Assembly: GCF_002412165.1 (NCBI RefSeq)
Contig: NZ_NXIA01000015.1
Span: 1-64,000 of the forward strand
Direction of reading: 5' to 3'
Source: Curtobacterium sp. 'Ferrero'
GTDB lineage: Bacteria; Actinomycetota; Actinomycetes; Actinomycetales; Microbacteriaceae
DNA length: 64,000 nucleotides
Shown: positions 56,224 through 64,000 of the stretch, in pieces
Position numbering within the stretch: the stretch's first letter is position 1
Layout: every line of letters starts with the position of its first letter
The notes under the pieces: model-generated
The model's database searches: none
Told to the model about the DNA's origin: nothing
What the model saw: the letters and a program-made list of their open reading frames with translations, nothing else
Position numbers and translations under genes: made by a program

Positions 56224-56257
56224 GACGCCCGCGCTCCCTGTTCGGAGCGCGGGCGTC
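56224..56257 (-). terminator. Terminator after tetR-type gene
   Basis: Perfect 14-bp arms GACGCCCGCGCTCC and GGAGCGCGGGCGTC enclose a 6-nt loop, 19 bp past the regulator stop codon. Confidence 0.75.
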
Positions 56258-56276
56258 ATCGGTTCGGTGCTCGGCG

Positions 56277-56924
56277 TCAGGCCTCGGCGAGGACGGACTC
56301 CAGGTAGGTGTGGGTCATGTGCCGGTAGGCCTCGACGAGCGCGGTGTCGGGGGCGTCCCGGTCGGCGTGTGCCCGCGCGAGCACGGCGTGGCCGGACTCG
56401 GCGAGGACGGTCCACGCACGGTCGATCGCCTCGGACTCGGGCAGACCGAACCGCTCGCGCATGACCTGGCCGACCGCTCCCCCGAGGGCGCCCATGCGGT
56501 CCTCGTCGTCCCCCGTGCCGCCGTCCGCGGTGTCGCCGAACCCGATCGCCCGGAAGCCCGGCTCGGTGCGGTACATCTCGGCGGTCATGTCGATCAGCGC
56601 GTCGCAGCCGGCGCGCCAGTCGGTCGCGCCGCTGGCGTCGAGCGCCTCGACGAACCGCGAGGCGAGGCGCTGGGTGCACCGGATCGCCAGGGCCTCGACC
56701 ACGGCGATGCGGTCCGGGAAGTACCGGTAGACGGTGCCGATGGACGCCCCCGCCCGCTCGGCGACCATGGCCGTCGTCAGGCGCTCGAACCCGATCTCGT
56801 CGATGACCGCCGCGGCGGCGTCGAGGAGACCGGCGAGGCGCGCCGAACTGCGGGCTTGGACCGGCTCGTTCCTGAGCAGTGATGATCCCCCCGGCAGTGC
56901 GTTCGATACCTCGGTGACGAGCAC
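56277..56924 (-). CDS. TetR-family transcriptional regulator
   Basis: The 215-residue regulator has a TetR_N helix-turn-helix (about 30-75: ARLAGLLDAAAAVIDEIGFERLTTAMVAERAGASIGTVYRYF spans it, quoted for order of helices 1-3), then an all-helical ligand domain. GTG at 56924 is chosen because AAGGAG lies five nt upstream; an ATG seven codons earlier lacks one. It is divergent from the App1-like gene with a 164-bp gap holding an ACGCG-rich inverted repeat near 56950-56980 that could be its operator. Ligand unknown. Confidence 0.9.
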   Translation of the reverse strand: MLVTEVSNALPGGSSLLRNEPVQARSSARLAGLLDAAAAVIDEIGFERLTTAMVAERAGASIGTVYRYFPDRIAVVEALAIRCTQRLASRFVEALDASGATDWRAGCDALIDMTAEMYRTEPGFRAIGFGDTADGGTGDDEDRMGALGGAVGQVMRERFGLPESEAIDRAWTVLAESGHAVLARAHADRDAPDTALVEAYRHMTHTYLESVLAEA

Positions 56925-57088
56925 GTGTTCTCCTTCTCGCGTCATCGACGCGGTCTTCGCGCGTGGGGCGCGACGCGTTGTGGTGACCGATCAACTCTTG
57001 CATGCTTCGTCTGGAACATCGCTGCGACTCTCCCAACCTCCCTGACCGTTCTCGGGTGCCGGGCGCCGCATCGTGGAATGATGGTGCG

Positions 57089-58138
57089 ATGCCCGACCCG
57101 ACGCCGCACGAGCCGTCGCTGGCCGAGCCGATCCTGCACCGTGCCGCCCGGATCGAGGACGCCGTGCAGGAGTTCCGCGAACAGCGTGCCCGACGCCGCG
57201 GCCTGGTCCCGACGGTCATCCCCTACACCGGCTACGGCGCACCCGGATGGGTCCGCGTGCTGTGCCGCGTCCTGCTCACCAGGCGGGGGCTCGCCTCCGA
57301 CGCGTCCTTCTACGGTGTCCGGGGCTGGAAGAGCTTCACGAGCGTCGCGGTCGACCACGCCACCGTCACCATCACGGCCGGCGGCTCGAGCCACGTGGTG
57401 CAGTCCGACCGCGGCGGTGTGGTCGACGCCATCGTGCCGATCGACCTCGAGCCGGGCTGGCAGACGATCAAGCTCTCCGCCGGCGGGACCCGCGACGCCG
57501 AGGCGGACGTCTTCGTCGTGCACCCGGACACCCGCTTCGGCCTGCTTTCCGACATCGACGACACCGTGATGGTGACGAGCTTGCCGCGCCCGATGCTCGC
57601 CGCCTGGAACTCGTTCGTGCTGACCGAACACGCGCGGCGTCCCGTCCCGGGCATGTCCGTCCTCTACGAGCGCGTCCTCGCCCAGCACGCCGGCGCGCCC
57701 ACCGTCTACCTGTCGACCGGCGCCTGGAACGTCGCCCCGACGCTCCAGCGGTTCCTCACGCGCAACATGTACCCGACCGGCACGATGCTCCTCACCGACT
57801 GGGGTCCCACGCACGACCGGCTCTTCCGGAGCGGACAGCTGCACAAGCAGCAGAACCTCCGACGGCTGGCGCGGGACTTCCCGGACATCCGCTGGCTCCT
57901 CGTCGGCGACGACGGTCAGCACGACGAGTCGCTGTACGGCGACTTCGCCCGCGAGCACCCGGAGAACGTCGCCGGGGTCGCGATCCGGCAGCTGTCCACG
58001 AGCGAGGCCGTCCTCGCCGGTGGTCGGTCGCGTGCGCAGGAACGCTCGCGGGACTCGGCGGCGCCGTGGGTGTTCGCGCCCGACGGTGCCGGGCTGTGGA
58101 GCGAGCTCGAGCGGGTCGGGCTCGTCGAGGGCGGCTGA
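57089..58138 (+). CDS. App1-family (DUF2183) phosphatidate phosphatase-like protein
   Basis: The 349-residue protein has an N-terminal beta domain (about 40-145: VIPYTGYGAPGWVRVLCRV, FYGVRGWKSFT) and a HAD-like catalytic domain. Motif I is SDIDDTVM with Asp155 and Asp157, and the later GDDGQHDESLYG motif is typical of DUF2183. Yeast App1 dephosphorylates phosphatidate; bacterial roles are unproven. No signal peptide is seen. The ATG follows an AATGAT box by six nt, and it probably heads a unit with the GH15 gene 63 bp downstream. Confidence 0.9.
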   Translation: MPDPTPHEPSLAEPILHRAARIEDAVQEFREQRARRRGLVPTVIPYTGYGAPGWVRVLCRVLLTRRGLASDASFYGVRGWKSFTSVAVDHATVTITAGGSSHVVQSDRGGVVDAIVPIDLEPGWQTIKLSAGGTRDAEADVFVVHPDTRFGLLSDIDDTVMVTSLPRPMLAAWNSFVLTEHARRPVPGMSVLYERVLAQHAGAPTVYLSTGAWNVAPTLQRFLTRNMYPTGTMLLTDWGPTHDRLFRSGQLHKQQNLRRLARDFPDIRWLLVGDDGQHDESLYGDFAREHPENVAGVAIRQLSTSEAVLAGGRSRAQERSRDSAAPWVFAPDGAGLWSELERVGLVEGG

Positions 58139-58201
58139 ACCCTCGTTCAGCGCGGCACCAGGGTCCGGGGACCACCCGGCGCCGGGTGGTTCGATCGGGG
58201 C

Positions 58202-60079
58202 ATGGACACCGCGCACATCGAGGACCACGCCCTCATCGGCGACACCGGCACAGCGGCACTCGTCACCCGTGACGGCACGATCGACTGGGCGTGCCTGCCC
58301 CGCTTCGACAGCCCGTCGACGTTCGCGTCGCTGCTGGGCACGCCGGACCACGGGCAGTGGACGCTCCGCCCGACCGACGCCGACGCGGCCTCGACCAGGC
58401 GGTACGTCGGCGACTCCCTCGTGCTCTCGACGGTCTGGACGACCGCGACCGGTGTCGTCGAGGTCACCGACGCCATGCCGATCGGGTCGCACAGCGCGAC
58501 GATCATCCGGCGGGTCCGTGGGCTCCGCGGGCACGTCGAGGTCGAGCAGACGATGCGCATCCGTTTCGACTACGCCCGCGCCCTGCCGTGGGTGCGGCAG
58601 GTCGGTGGCGACGACGAGCCAGCCCTGGTGGCGACCGCCGGACCCGGCTCCGTGATCGTCCGCGGGCCGCGCTTCCGGTCCCGTGACCACGAGCACCGGG
58701 CGACCACGACGATCCGGGACGGCGACGTCCTCGACACCGTCCTCACCTGGTACCCGTCGCACCGCGAGCCGCCGGGGCCGATGGACGTCACCGAGGCCCT
58801 CCACCGCACCACCGCATGGTGGGAGGACTGGATGCGTCCGGTGCGGACCACCGGGCGGTACGTGGACGCGACGCGTCGCTCCCTCATGTTCCTGCGTGCC
58901 ATGACCCACGGCGAGACCGGCGGCGTCGTGGCGGCCGCGACCACGAGCCTCCCGGAGGACCCGGGCGGCGAACGCAACTGGGACTACCGCTACGTCTGGT
59001 TGCGCGACGCGTCCCTCGCGCTCGCCTCGCTCATCGCACACGGCTACCGCGACGAAGCGATGCGCTGGCGGGGCTGGCTGCTCCGCGCGATCGCGGGCGA
59101 CCCGGCCGACGTGCAGATCATGTACGGGATCGCCGGGGAACGCGAGCTGCCCGAGCGCACCCTCGAGGACTTCCCCGGGTACGCCGGTTCCACCCCGGTC
59201 CGGGTCGGCAACGGCGCGTACACGCAGTACCAGGGCGACGTGTTCGGCGAGGTCCTCGCGGCCCTGCACGACGCGCGCGAGCTCGGCGTCGAGGAGAACG
59301 CGGACTCGTGGGCCCTCCAGCGCGCCCTGCTCCGCTACGTCGAGGACCACTGGCAGGAGCCCGACAACGGGATCTGGGAGATGCGCGGTCCCCGTCGGCA
59401 CTTCACGCACTCCCGCGCGATGATCTGGGCGGCGTTCGACCGCGGTGTCGCGGCGTGCGAAGAGTTCGGGCTCACCGGTCCCGTCGACCGCTGGCGGGAC
59501 CTCCGCGACCAGGTGCGGGCCGAGATCGAGGAGCACGGCTGGAACGCCGAGCGTGGCAGCTACCGGCAGCACTACGACACCGACGAGGTCGACGCGAGCC
59601 TGCTCGTCCTGCCGCAGATCGGCTACGTCAAGGCCGACGACCCGAAGATGACCGGCACCGTCGCCGCCATCGAACATGACCTCCGCACGGGCGACGACGG
59701 CCTGCTGCTGCGCTACCGCACCACGTCCGGGTTCGACGGGCTCTCCGGCAGCGAACACCCGTTCCTCGCCTGCTCGTTCTGGCTGGTCGAGCAGTACGCC
59801 GCCTCCGGCCGGGTGGAGGACGCCGAACGCCTGATGGACGTGCTGGTCAGCTACTCGAACGACGTCGGGATGCTCTCGGAGGAGATCGACGTCGCGACCG
59901 GCCACCACATCGGCAACACCCCGCAGGTCCTCTCGCACCTGACGCTCGTCTCTGCCGCCGACGCGATCGCCAGAGCCCGTGGAGACGACGCCGCCGGGCA
60001 CCGCACCCGGATGGCCGAGCACAGCGGCGGGACGCGGTCGCGGACGGGCGAGGGCAGCCGCGCGGGTTCGTCGTCCTGA
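58202..60079 (+). CDS. Glycoside hydrolase family 15 protein (glucoamylase/trehalase-like)
   Basis: The 625-residue cytosolic enzyme has an N-terminal beta-sandwich (IEDHALIGDTGTAALV, TIDWACLPRFDSPSTFASLL) and an (alpha/alpha)6 barrel. The catalytic acid is likely Glu393 in NGIWEMRGPRRHFTHS; the base is likely Glu518 in SGSEHPFLACSFW. RNWDYRYVWLRDAS is the classic substrate-binding loop. Mycobacterial relatives hydrolyse trehalose, so trehalose or maltooligosaccharides are plausible substrates. The last 25 residues are a Ser/Arg/Gly tail. Start by homology; TTCGAT lies six nt before the ATG. Confidence 0.93.
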   Translation: MDTAHIEDHALIGDTGTAALVTRDGTIDWACLPRFDSPSTFASLLGTPDHGQWTLRPTDADAASTRRYVGDSLVLSTVWTTATGVVEVTDAMPIGSHSATIIRRVRGLRGHVEVEQTMRIRFDYARALPWVRQVGGDDEPALVATAGPGSVIVRGPRFRSRDHEHRATTTIRDGDVLDTVLTWYPSHREPPGPMDVTEALHRTTAWWEDWMRPVRTTGRYVDATRRSLMFLRAMTHGETGGVVAAATTSLPEDPGGERNWDYRYVWLRDASLALASLIAHGYRDEAMRWRGWLLRAIAGDPADVQIMYGIAGERELPERTLEDFPGYAGSTPVRVGNGAYTQYQGDVFGEVLAALHDARELGVEENADSWALQRALLRYVEDHWQEPDNGIWEMRGPRRHFTHSRAMIWAAFDRGVAACEEFGLTGPVDRWRDLRDQVRAEIEEHGWNAERGSYRQHYDTDEVDASLLVLPQIGYVKADDPKMTGTVAAIEHDLRTGDDGLLLRYRTTSGFDGLSGSEHPFLACSFWLVEQYAASGRVEDAERLMDVLVSYSNDVGMLSEEIDVATGHHIGNTPQVLSHLTLVSAADAIARARGDDAAGHRTRMAEHSGGTRSRTGEGSRAGSSS

Positions 60080-60111
60080 GTGCGGCGCGGCCGTGGTGGT
60101 GGTGGTGGCCT

Positions 60112-60450
60112 AGGTAGCCGTTCCGCTCGTAGGTGGCCGATTCGCTCGTAGGAGGTCGTTCCGCTCGTAGGAGGTCGTTCCTTCCGGTCACCAACGAGCG
60201 AAACGGCTTCCCAGGACGAGCGCGATGGGCACAACCGCGCGTAGGCAGCCGATCCGCTCAAGGACGACCGTTGCGCTCAAGGACGGCGACTCCGCTCGTC
60301 GGAGGCCGGTTCGCTCGTAGCTGGCCGTTCCGCTCGTCGGAGGCCGGTTCGCTCGTAGCTGGCCGTTCCGCTCGTAGGAGGTCGTTCATTCCGGTCACCG
60401 ACGAGCGAAACGCCATCCCAGGGCAGGCGCGATGGGTTCGAACGCCCGCC
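60112..60450. repeat. Second composite repeat: tandem 18-19-bp units, palindrome core, 17-bp flank
   Basis: Three units (for example GATTCGCTCGTAGGAGGTC) lead to a core GGTCGTTCCTTCCGGTCACC, the inverted unit ACGAGCGA and the flank GCGATGGGCACAACCGC (60222-60238). About seven or eight further units (60245-60377) lead to a second core, ACGAGCGA, and the flank GCGATGGGTTCGAACGC (60429-60445), identical to the one at 12840. GCTCGTAGGAGGTCG occurs three times here and in reverse complement twice at 12803-12970. No gene lies in the 494-bp gap between the convergent GH15 and zwf genes. Confidence 0.85.
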
Positions 60451-60490
60451 GCCACTCCGGACACGCCAGCGCACCAGCTCGGCGTACAGA

Positions 60491-60534
60491 CGGACGGGAG
60501 GCGCGGTGCCAGCTGGCACCGCGCCTCCCGTCCG
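60491..60534. terminator. Perfect 20-bp GGGAGGCGCGGTGC hairpin after zwf
   Basis: The arms at 60491-60510 and 60515-60534 are exact complements around AGCT, and two more base pairs extend the foot. It lies 39 bp past the zwf stop codon and is the twin of the leuA hairpin at 13079. Confidence 0.8.
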
Positions 60535-60573
60535 TCACGTCACGCGCGCGAGCGCGTCACTGCCTCGCGTCCG

Positions 60574-61947
60574 TCAGGACGACGACTTCCAGTCCGCGGG
60601 ACCGCGCGATCCGGCGCGGTACTCCTCGAGCGGGACCGCGTTCGCCTTCCACGCGTCGACGACCGGCTCGACGATCTCCCAGCACCGCTCCGCGACGTCA
60701 CCGCGGATCGAGAGCAGCGGGTCGTCGTGGAAGATGCCGTTGAGGACCTCGCCGTAGGGGGTGAGCTCGCCGTCCGAGAACGACGAGGACAGCGTGATCT
60801 GTCCCATCTCGAACGGGTTGCCGCCGCCGTTCGCCGACACCGACAGCTCGATCTCGTCCGGGTTGAGGACGATGCGGAGCGTGTCGGTCTTCGGACGACC
60901 GGTGAGCCCGGAGGGCAGGCGGGTGACCGGCTTGAAGGTGATGAGGACCTCCTTGCGGCTGGCGCCGAGCGCCTTGCCGGAGCGGAGCGTGAACGGGACG
61001 CCGGCCCAGCGGGCGGTGTCGACCTCGACCTCGATCTCTGCCAGGGTCTCGGTGCCGCGCGTCTTGTCGACGCCGTCCTCGTCCTGGTACGACGGCAGCT
61101 CCTTGCCGTCGATCGTGCCCTCGGTGTAGACGGCACGGCGAGACGCGATCTTCGGGTCGTCACCCTTGAGACGCGTCGAACGCAGGACGCGGGCGAGCGA
61201 CGAACGGAACTCGACGGCGTCGATCGCCGCCGGGGCGTCCATCGTGACGAGACCGAGGATCTGCAGCAGGTGCGACTGGATCATGTCGACGAGCGCGCCG
61301 GCGTCGTCGTAGTACTGCGCCCGGTTCTCGAGCCCGAGGGTCTCGTCGTAGAAGATGTCGACCTTCTCGATGTTCTCCGCGTTCCAGATCGGCTCGAACA
61401 GCCGGTTGGCGAAGCGCAGGCCGATGATGTTGAGGACCGTGGTCCGCCCGAGGAAGTGGTCGGTGCGGTGCACGCGCTCCTCGGGGACGAGCTTCAGGAC
61501 GGTCTCGTTGAGGGCCTCGGCGCTCGCGACGTCGGTGCCGAACGGCTTCTCGAACGCGAGGGTGGTGCCCTCGGGCAGCTCGACCTGCTGGAGCGCCTCG
61601 CAGATGTCGGACGCGATCTGCGGCGGCAGCGCGAAGTAGAGCACCGGCTCACCCTCGGCCGCGGCGAACAGCGCCTCGAGGTGCTTCGGGTCGGTGGGGT
61701 CGCCCTGGATGAACTGCGTCGACTCGAGGGTCGCGTCGACCTCGGAGCCCTTGACGTCCTGCGAGGCGAAGGACTTCGTCACGACGTCCTTCCACTGCTC
61801 CTCGCTGCGGGCGCTGCGACCCGTCCCGATCAGCTGGACGGGAACCGCTCGACCGCTCTGCAGGAACGTGCCGAGGCCCGGCAGCAGCAGGCGGGAGGCG
61901 AGGTCGCCCGTCGCGCCGAAGATGATGAGGGTGCGCTTGTCGGTCAC
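60574..61947 (-). CDS. zwf: Glucose-6-phosphate dehydrogenase
   Basis: The 457-residue enzyme oxidises glucose 6-phosphate with NADP, the entry to the oxidative pentose phosphate pathway. The Rossmann motif FGATGDLASRLLLPGL (about 10-25), AFEKPFGTD and the substrate/catalytic RTDHFLGRTTV (His near 161) are present, followed by the large beta domain. DHFLGRTTV replaces the usual DHYLGKExV, so the Lys is an Arg, as in a divergent actinobacterial subgroup that often sits apart from the opcA-tal cluster. GTG start with AAGGAG nine nt upstream. No opcA is adjacent. Confidence 0.93.
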   Translation of the reverse strand: MTDKRTLIIFGATGDLASRLLLPGLGTFLQSGRAVPVQLIGTGRSARSEEQWKDVVTKSFASQDVKGSEVDATLESTQFIQGDPTDPKHLEALFAAAEGEPVLYFALPPQIASDICEALQQVELPEGTTLAFEKPFGTDVASAEALNETVLKLVPEERVHRTDHFLGRTTVLNIIGLRFANRLFEPIWNAENIEKVDIFYDETLGLENRAQYYDDAGALVDMIQSHLLQILGLVTMDAPAAIDAVEFRSSLARVLRSTRLKGDDPKIASRRAVYTEGTIDGKELPSYQDEDGVDKTRGTETLAEIEVEVDTARWAGVPFTLRSGKALGASRKEVLITFKPVTRLPSGLTGRPKTDTLRIVLNPDEIELSVSANGGGNPFEMGQITLSSSFSDGELTPYGEVLNGIFHDDPLLSIRGDVAERCWEIVEPVVDAWKANAVPLEEYRAGSRGPADWKSSS

Positions 61948-62054
61948 CTGAGGTGACTCCTTTCGCTGTGGTGTGTGGTCCGCTTCGGGTCAAGCCGCGG
62001 GCGGTCCGGGTGATTCCCGGTTCGTGGAACCAGGACGCATTCGGGTGGTGACGC

Positions 62055-62090
62055 ACTTCGGGCGGCACCGGAAGTGGTGCCGCCCGAAGT
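62055..62090 (-). terminator. Terminator after ctaF
   Basis: Perfect 15-bp arms ACTTCGGGCGGCACC and GGTGCCGCCCGAAGT surround a 6-nt loop, 26 bp past the ctaF stop codon on the minus strand. Confidence 0.8.
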
Positions 62091-62115
62091 CTGTCAGGTG
62101 GGGGTCGCGACGGAC

Positions 62116-62532
62116 TCAGTGTCCGAAGTTGCCGCGGTAGTACTCGTAGACCCAGCCCACGAGCGACACCGCGACGAGCGCGAGGCCGATCGGGACGATC
62201 CACAGCCCGGCTGCGACGCCGAGGAAGATCAGGCCCGTCGAACCGGCGAGGAAGATCGGCCACCACGACCACGGGCTGAAGTGCCCGAGTTCGGCGTCGC
62301 CGTCCTCGATGTTCGCGTCCGCCCGGTCCTCGGGCAGCACGCCGCCCTGCGACGACATGACCTTGCCGAGGTAGAACGCGATGAACGCGGACATGATCCC
62401 GGTGAGGCCGATCGCGACCGTGCCGACCCACTCCACCTTGCCGTCGCTGATGAGCGCCCAGATCGTGTAGGCGGCATCCGCGAGGACGAAGAAGACGAAC
62501 AGGATCCAGAACAGGTTCTTGTTGGCGCGCAT
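62116..62532 (-). CDS. ctaF: Cytochrome c oxidase subunit 4 (actinobacterial CtaF)
   Basis: The 138-residue membrane protein is the actinobacterial subunit IV of the aa3 oxidase. It has four hydrophobic segments (about 7-28, 36-58, 92-110, 112-130) and the family signature SPWSWWPIFLAGSTGLIFLG near 86-105. Four bp separate it from ctaD, so the two are co-transcribed. It stabilises the oxidase in the bcc-aa3 supercomplex. Confidence 0.94.
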   Translation of the reverse strand: MRANKNLFWILFVFFVLADAAYTIWALISDGKVEWVGTVAIGLTGIMSAFIAFYLGKVMSSQGGVLPEDRADANIEDGDAELGHFSPWSWWPIFLAGSTGLIFLGVAAGLWIVPIGLALVAVSLVGWVYEYYRGNFGH

Positions 62533-62536
62533 GGCG

Positions 62537-64000
62537 TTACTTCACCTCGCCCTTCGCGGCGTCGTAGGTTGCGGCGTCGGGGGCGTCCTTGGCCGGACCG
62601 ACACCGACCGGGATGCCGGCCTCGGGGTGGTTCAGGTCGAACGCCGGGGACTCCGAACGGATCCGCGGGATCGACGTGAAGTTGTGCCGCGGCGGCGGGC
62701 AGCTGGTCGCCCACTCGAGCGAGCGGCCGTAGCCCCACGGGTCGTTCACGGCGACCTTCGGCGCGTTCCGGGCGGTGACGTAGATGTTGAAGATGAACGG
62801 CAGGAACGAGATCGCGAGGATCATCGAGCCGATCGTCGACAGCTGGTTCATCCAGGTGAAGCCGTCGTTCGGCAGGTAGGTCGCGTACCGACGCGGCATG
62901 CCGATGACGCCCAGCCAGTGCTGGATGAGGAACGTCGTGTGGAAGCCGATGAACAGCAGCCAGAAGTGGATCTTGCCGAGGCGCTCGTTGAGCATCTTGC
63001 CGGTCCACTTCGGCCACCAGAAGTAGAAGCCGGAGAACATCGCGAAGACGACGGTGCCGAACACCACGTAGTGGAAGTGCGCGACGACGAAGTACGAGTC
63101 GGACACGTGGAAGTCGAGCGGCGGCGACGCGAGGATCACACCGGTGAGACCACCGAACGTGAAGGTGATGAGGAAGCCGACCGCCCAGAGGAGCGGCGTC
63201 TCGAAGGTCACCGAGCCGCGCCACATCGTGCCGACCCAGTTGAAGATCTTCACGCCGGTCGGGACCGCGATGAGCATCGTCATGAGCGAGAACCACGGGA
63301 GCAGGACGCCACCGGTGACGTACATGTGGTGCGCCCACACGGTGACCGACAGGGCCGCGATCGAGATGGTCGCGTAGACGAGGGTCTTGTAGCCGAAGAC
63401 GGGCTTGCGGCTGAACACCGGGAACACCTCGGTGACGATGCCGAAGAACGGCAGCGCGATGATGTACACCTCGGGGTGGCCGAAGAACCAGAAGAGGTGC
63501 TGCCAGAGCAGGGTACCGCCGTTGGCCGGGTTGAACACCTGGGCGTTGAACACACGGTCGAGGCCGAGGCCGAAGAGCGCGGCGGCGAGGACCGGGAAGG
63601 CCATCAGGACGAGCAGCGACGTCACGAGGGTGTTCCACGTGAAGATCGACATGCGGAACATCGTCATGCCCGGGGCGCGCATGGTGATGATCGTCGTGAT
63701 GAAGTTCACGGCGCCGAGGATGGTCGAGAAGCCCGTCATGCCGAGGCCGAAGACCCACAACGTCCCACCGAGACCTGGTGTGAACGTCGTGTCACTGAGT
63801 GGCGCGTACGCGAACCAGCCGAACGAGGCCGCACCCTGCGGGGTGAGGAAGCCGCCGACGGCGATGAGCGCGCCGAAGACGTAGAGCCAGAAGGCGAAGC
63901 CGTTGAGTCGCGGGAACGCGACGTCCGGTGCACCGATCTGCAGCGGCATGACCGCGTTCGCGAAGCCCGAGAACAGCGGCGTCGCGAACAGCAGCAGCAT
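62537..64000 (-). CDS. ctaD: Cytochrome c oxidase subunit I (partial; 5' end outside window)
   Basis: The gene enters from the right edge; 487 C-terminal residues are visible. The Met at the edge belongs to the internal [10 protein letters not shown] segment, so roughly the first 80-90 residues, with a heme a ligand, are missing. Visible ligands include [10 protein letters not shown] (CuB His with the cross-linked Tyr), AHHMYV (two CuB His) and AHFHYVVFG (heme a3 and heme a His). Proton-channel residues such as the N-x13-N region and [10 protein letters not shown] follow. It is the catalytic subunit of the aa3 terminal oxidase and is in an operon with ctaF. Confidence 0.97.
   Translation of the reverse strand: MLLLFATPLFSGFANAVMPLQIGAPDVAFPRLNGFAFWLYVFGALIAVGGFLTPQGAASFGWFAYAPLSDTTFTPGLGGTLWVFGLGMTGFSTILGAVNFITTIITMRAPGMTMFRMSIFTWNTLVTSLLVLMAFPVLAAALFGLGLDRVFNAQVFNPANGGTLLWQHLFWFFGHPEVYIIALPFFGIVTEVFPVFSRKPVFGYKTLVYATISIAALSVTVWAHHMYVTGGVLLPWFSLMTMLIAVPTGVKIFNWVGTMWRGSVTFETPLLWAVGFLITFTFGGLTGVILASPPLDFHVSDSYFVVAHFHYVVFGTVVFAMFSGFYFWWPKWTGKMLNERLGKIHFWLLFIGFHTTFLIQHWLGVIGMPRRYATYLPNDGFTWMNQLSTIGSMILAISFLPFIFNIYVTARNAPKVAVNDPWGYGRSLEWATSCPPPRHNFTSIPRIRSESPAFDLNHPEAGIPVGVGPAKDAPDAATYDAAKGEVK

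Noticed and set aside
56950..56980. A defined TetR operator
   Set aside because: An ACGCG-rich inverted repeat is present, but its arms are irregular and it overlaps generic G+C words, so it is not listed as a feature.

Overview
The window is about 72% G+C and carries 54 protein-coding genes on both strands. Its gene families and gene order (dusB-dgt-dnaG, recO-uppS, hrcA-dnaJ-rsmE-HIT-phoH-ybeY-corC-era, comEA-comEC-holA-rpsT, ctaD-ctaF) are those of an actinobacterial chromosome. The family composition and protein sequences look like Microbacteriaceae, most likely Curtobacterium or a close relative; that placement is inference. No rRNA or tRNA gene, prophage, insertion sequence or CRISPR array was found. 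The window is core chromosome, and its unusual content lies in intergenic repeats and regulatory leaders.

Layout. 1-918: gene-free compound repeat region that opens with 21 C. 919-9742 (mostly minus): dnaG, dgt, dusB, a plus-strand ybaK-like gene, a 56-codon mini-gene coupled to a DsbA/FrnE oxidoreductase, glyS, and a class V aminotransferase split by a 1-bp frameshift, opposite its divergent LysR regulator. 11026-15107: uppS-recO, a repeat array, and leuA behind a 14-residue leader peptide with four consecutive Leu codons. 15150-21478: a two-component system with an FtsX-type ABC exporter, divergent from an acyltransferase with a SGNH domain. 21485-28762: the co-oriented block era-corC-ybeY-phoH-HIT-rsmE-dnaJ-hrcA, headed by a CIRCE operator. 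28824-35070: a DUF4870 protein, hemW, a HAD phosphatase, and a DctA-type dicarboxylate carrier divergent from a CitA/DcuS-type kinase and its regulator. 35120-46643: DUF1990 protein, lepA, aminotransferase, rpsT, holA, comEC, comEA, leuS. 46704-52473: cydABDC, the bd-type oxidase and its assembly exporter. 52781-56095: a four-gene osmoprotectant ABC importer. 56277-60079: TetR, App1-like phosphatase, GH15 glucosidase. 60574-64000: zwf, ctaF and a 5'-truncated ctaD.

Expression themes. Many operon joints are 4-nt ATGA or GTGA overlaps. Many first genes have a TANNNT -10 box ending 6-7 nt before the start codon and no Shine-Dalgarno sequence, which implies leaderless mRNAs. A GGAGGCRCGG motif, often arranged as a perfect hairpin, recurs shortly downstream of minus-strand stop codons and probably acts as a terminator. 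At two loci 47 kb apart the gap between genes holds tandem 19-bp units, an interrupted-palindrome core, a conserved 17-bp flank and then one of these hairpins. This composite repeat is the least explained structure in the window.
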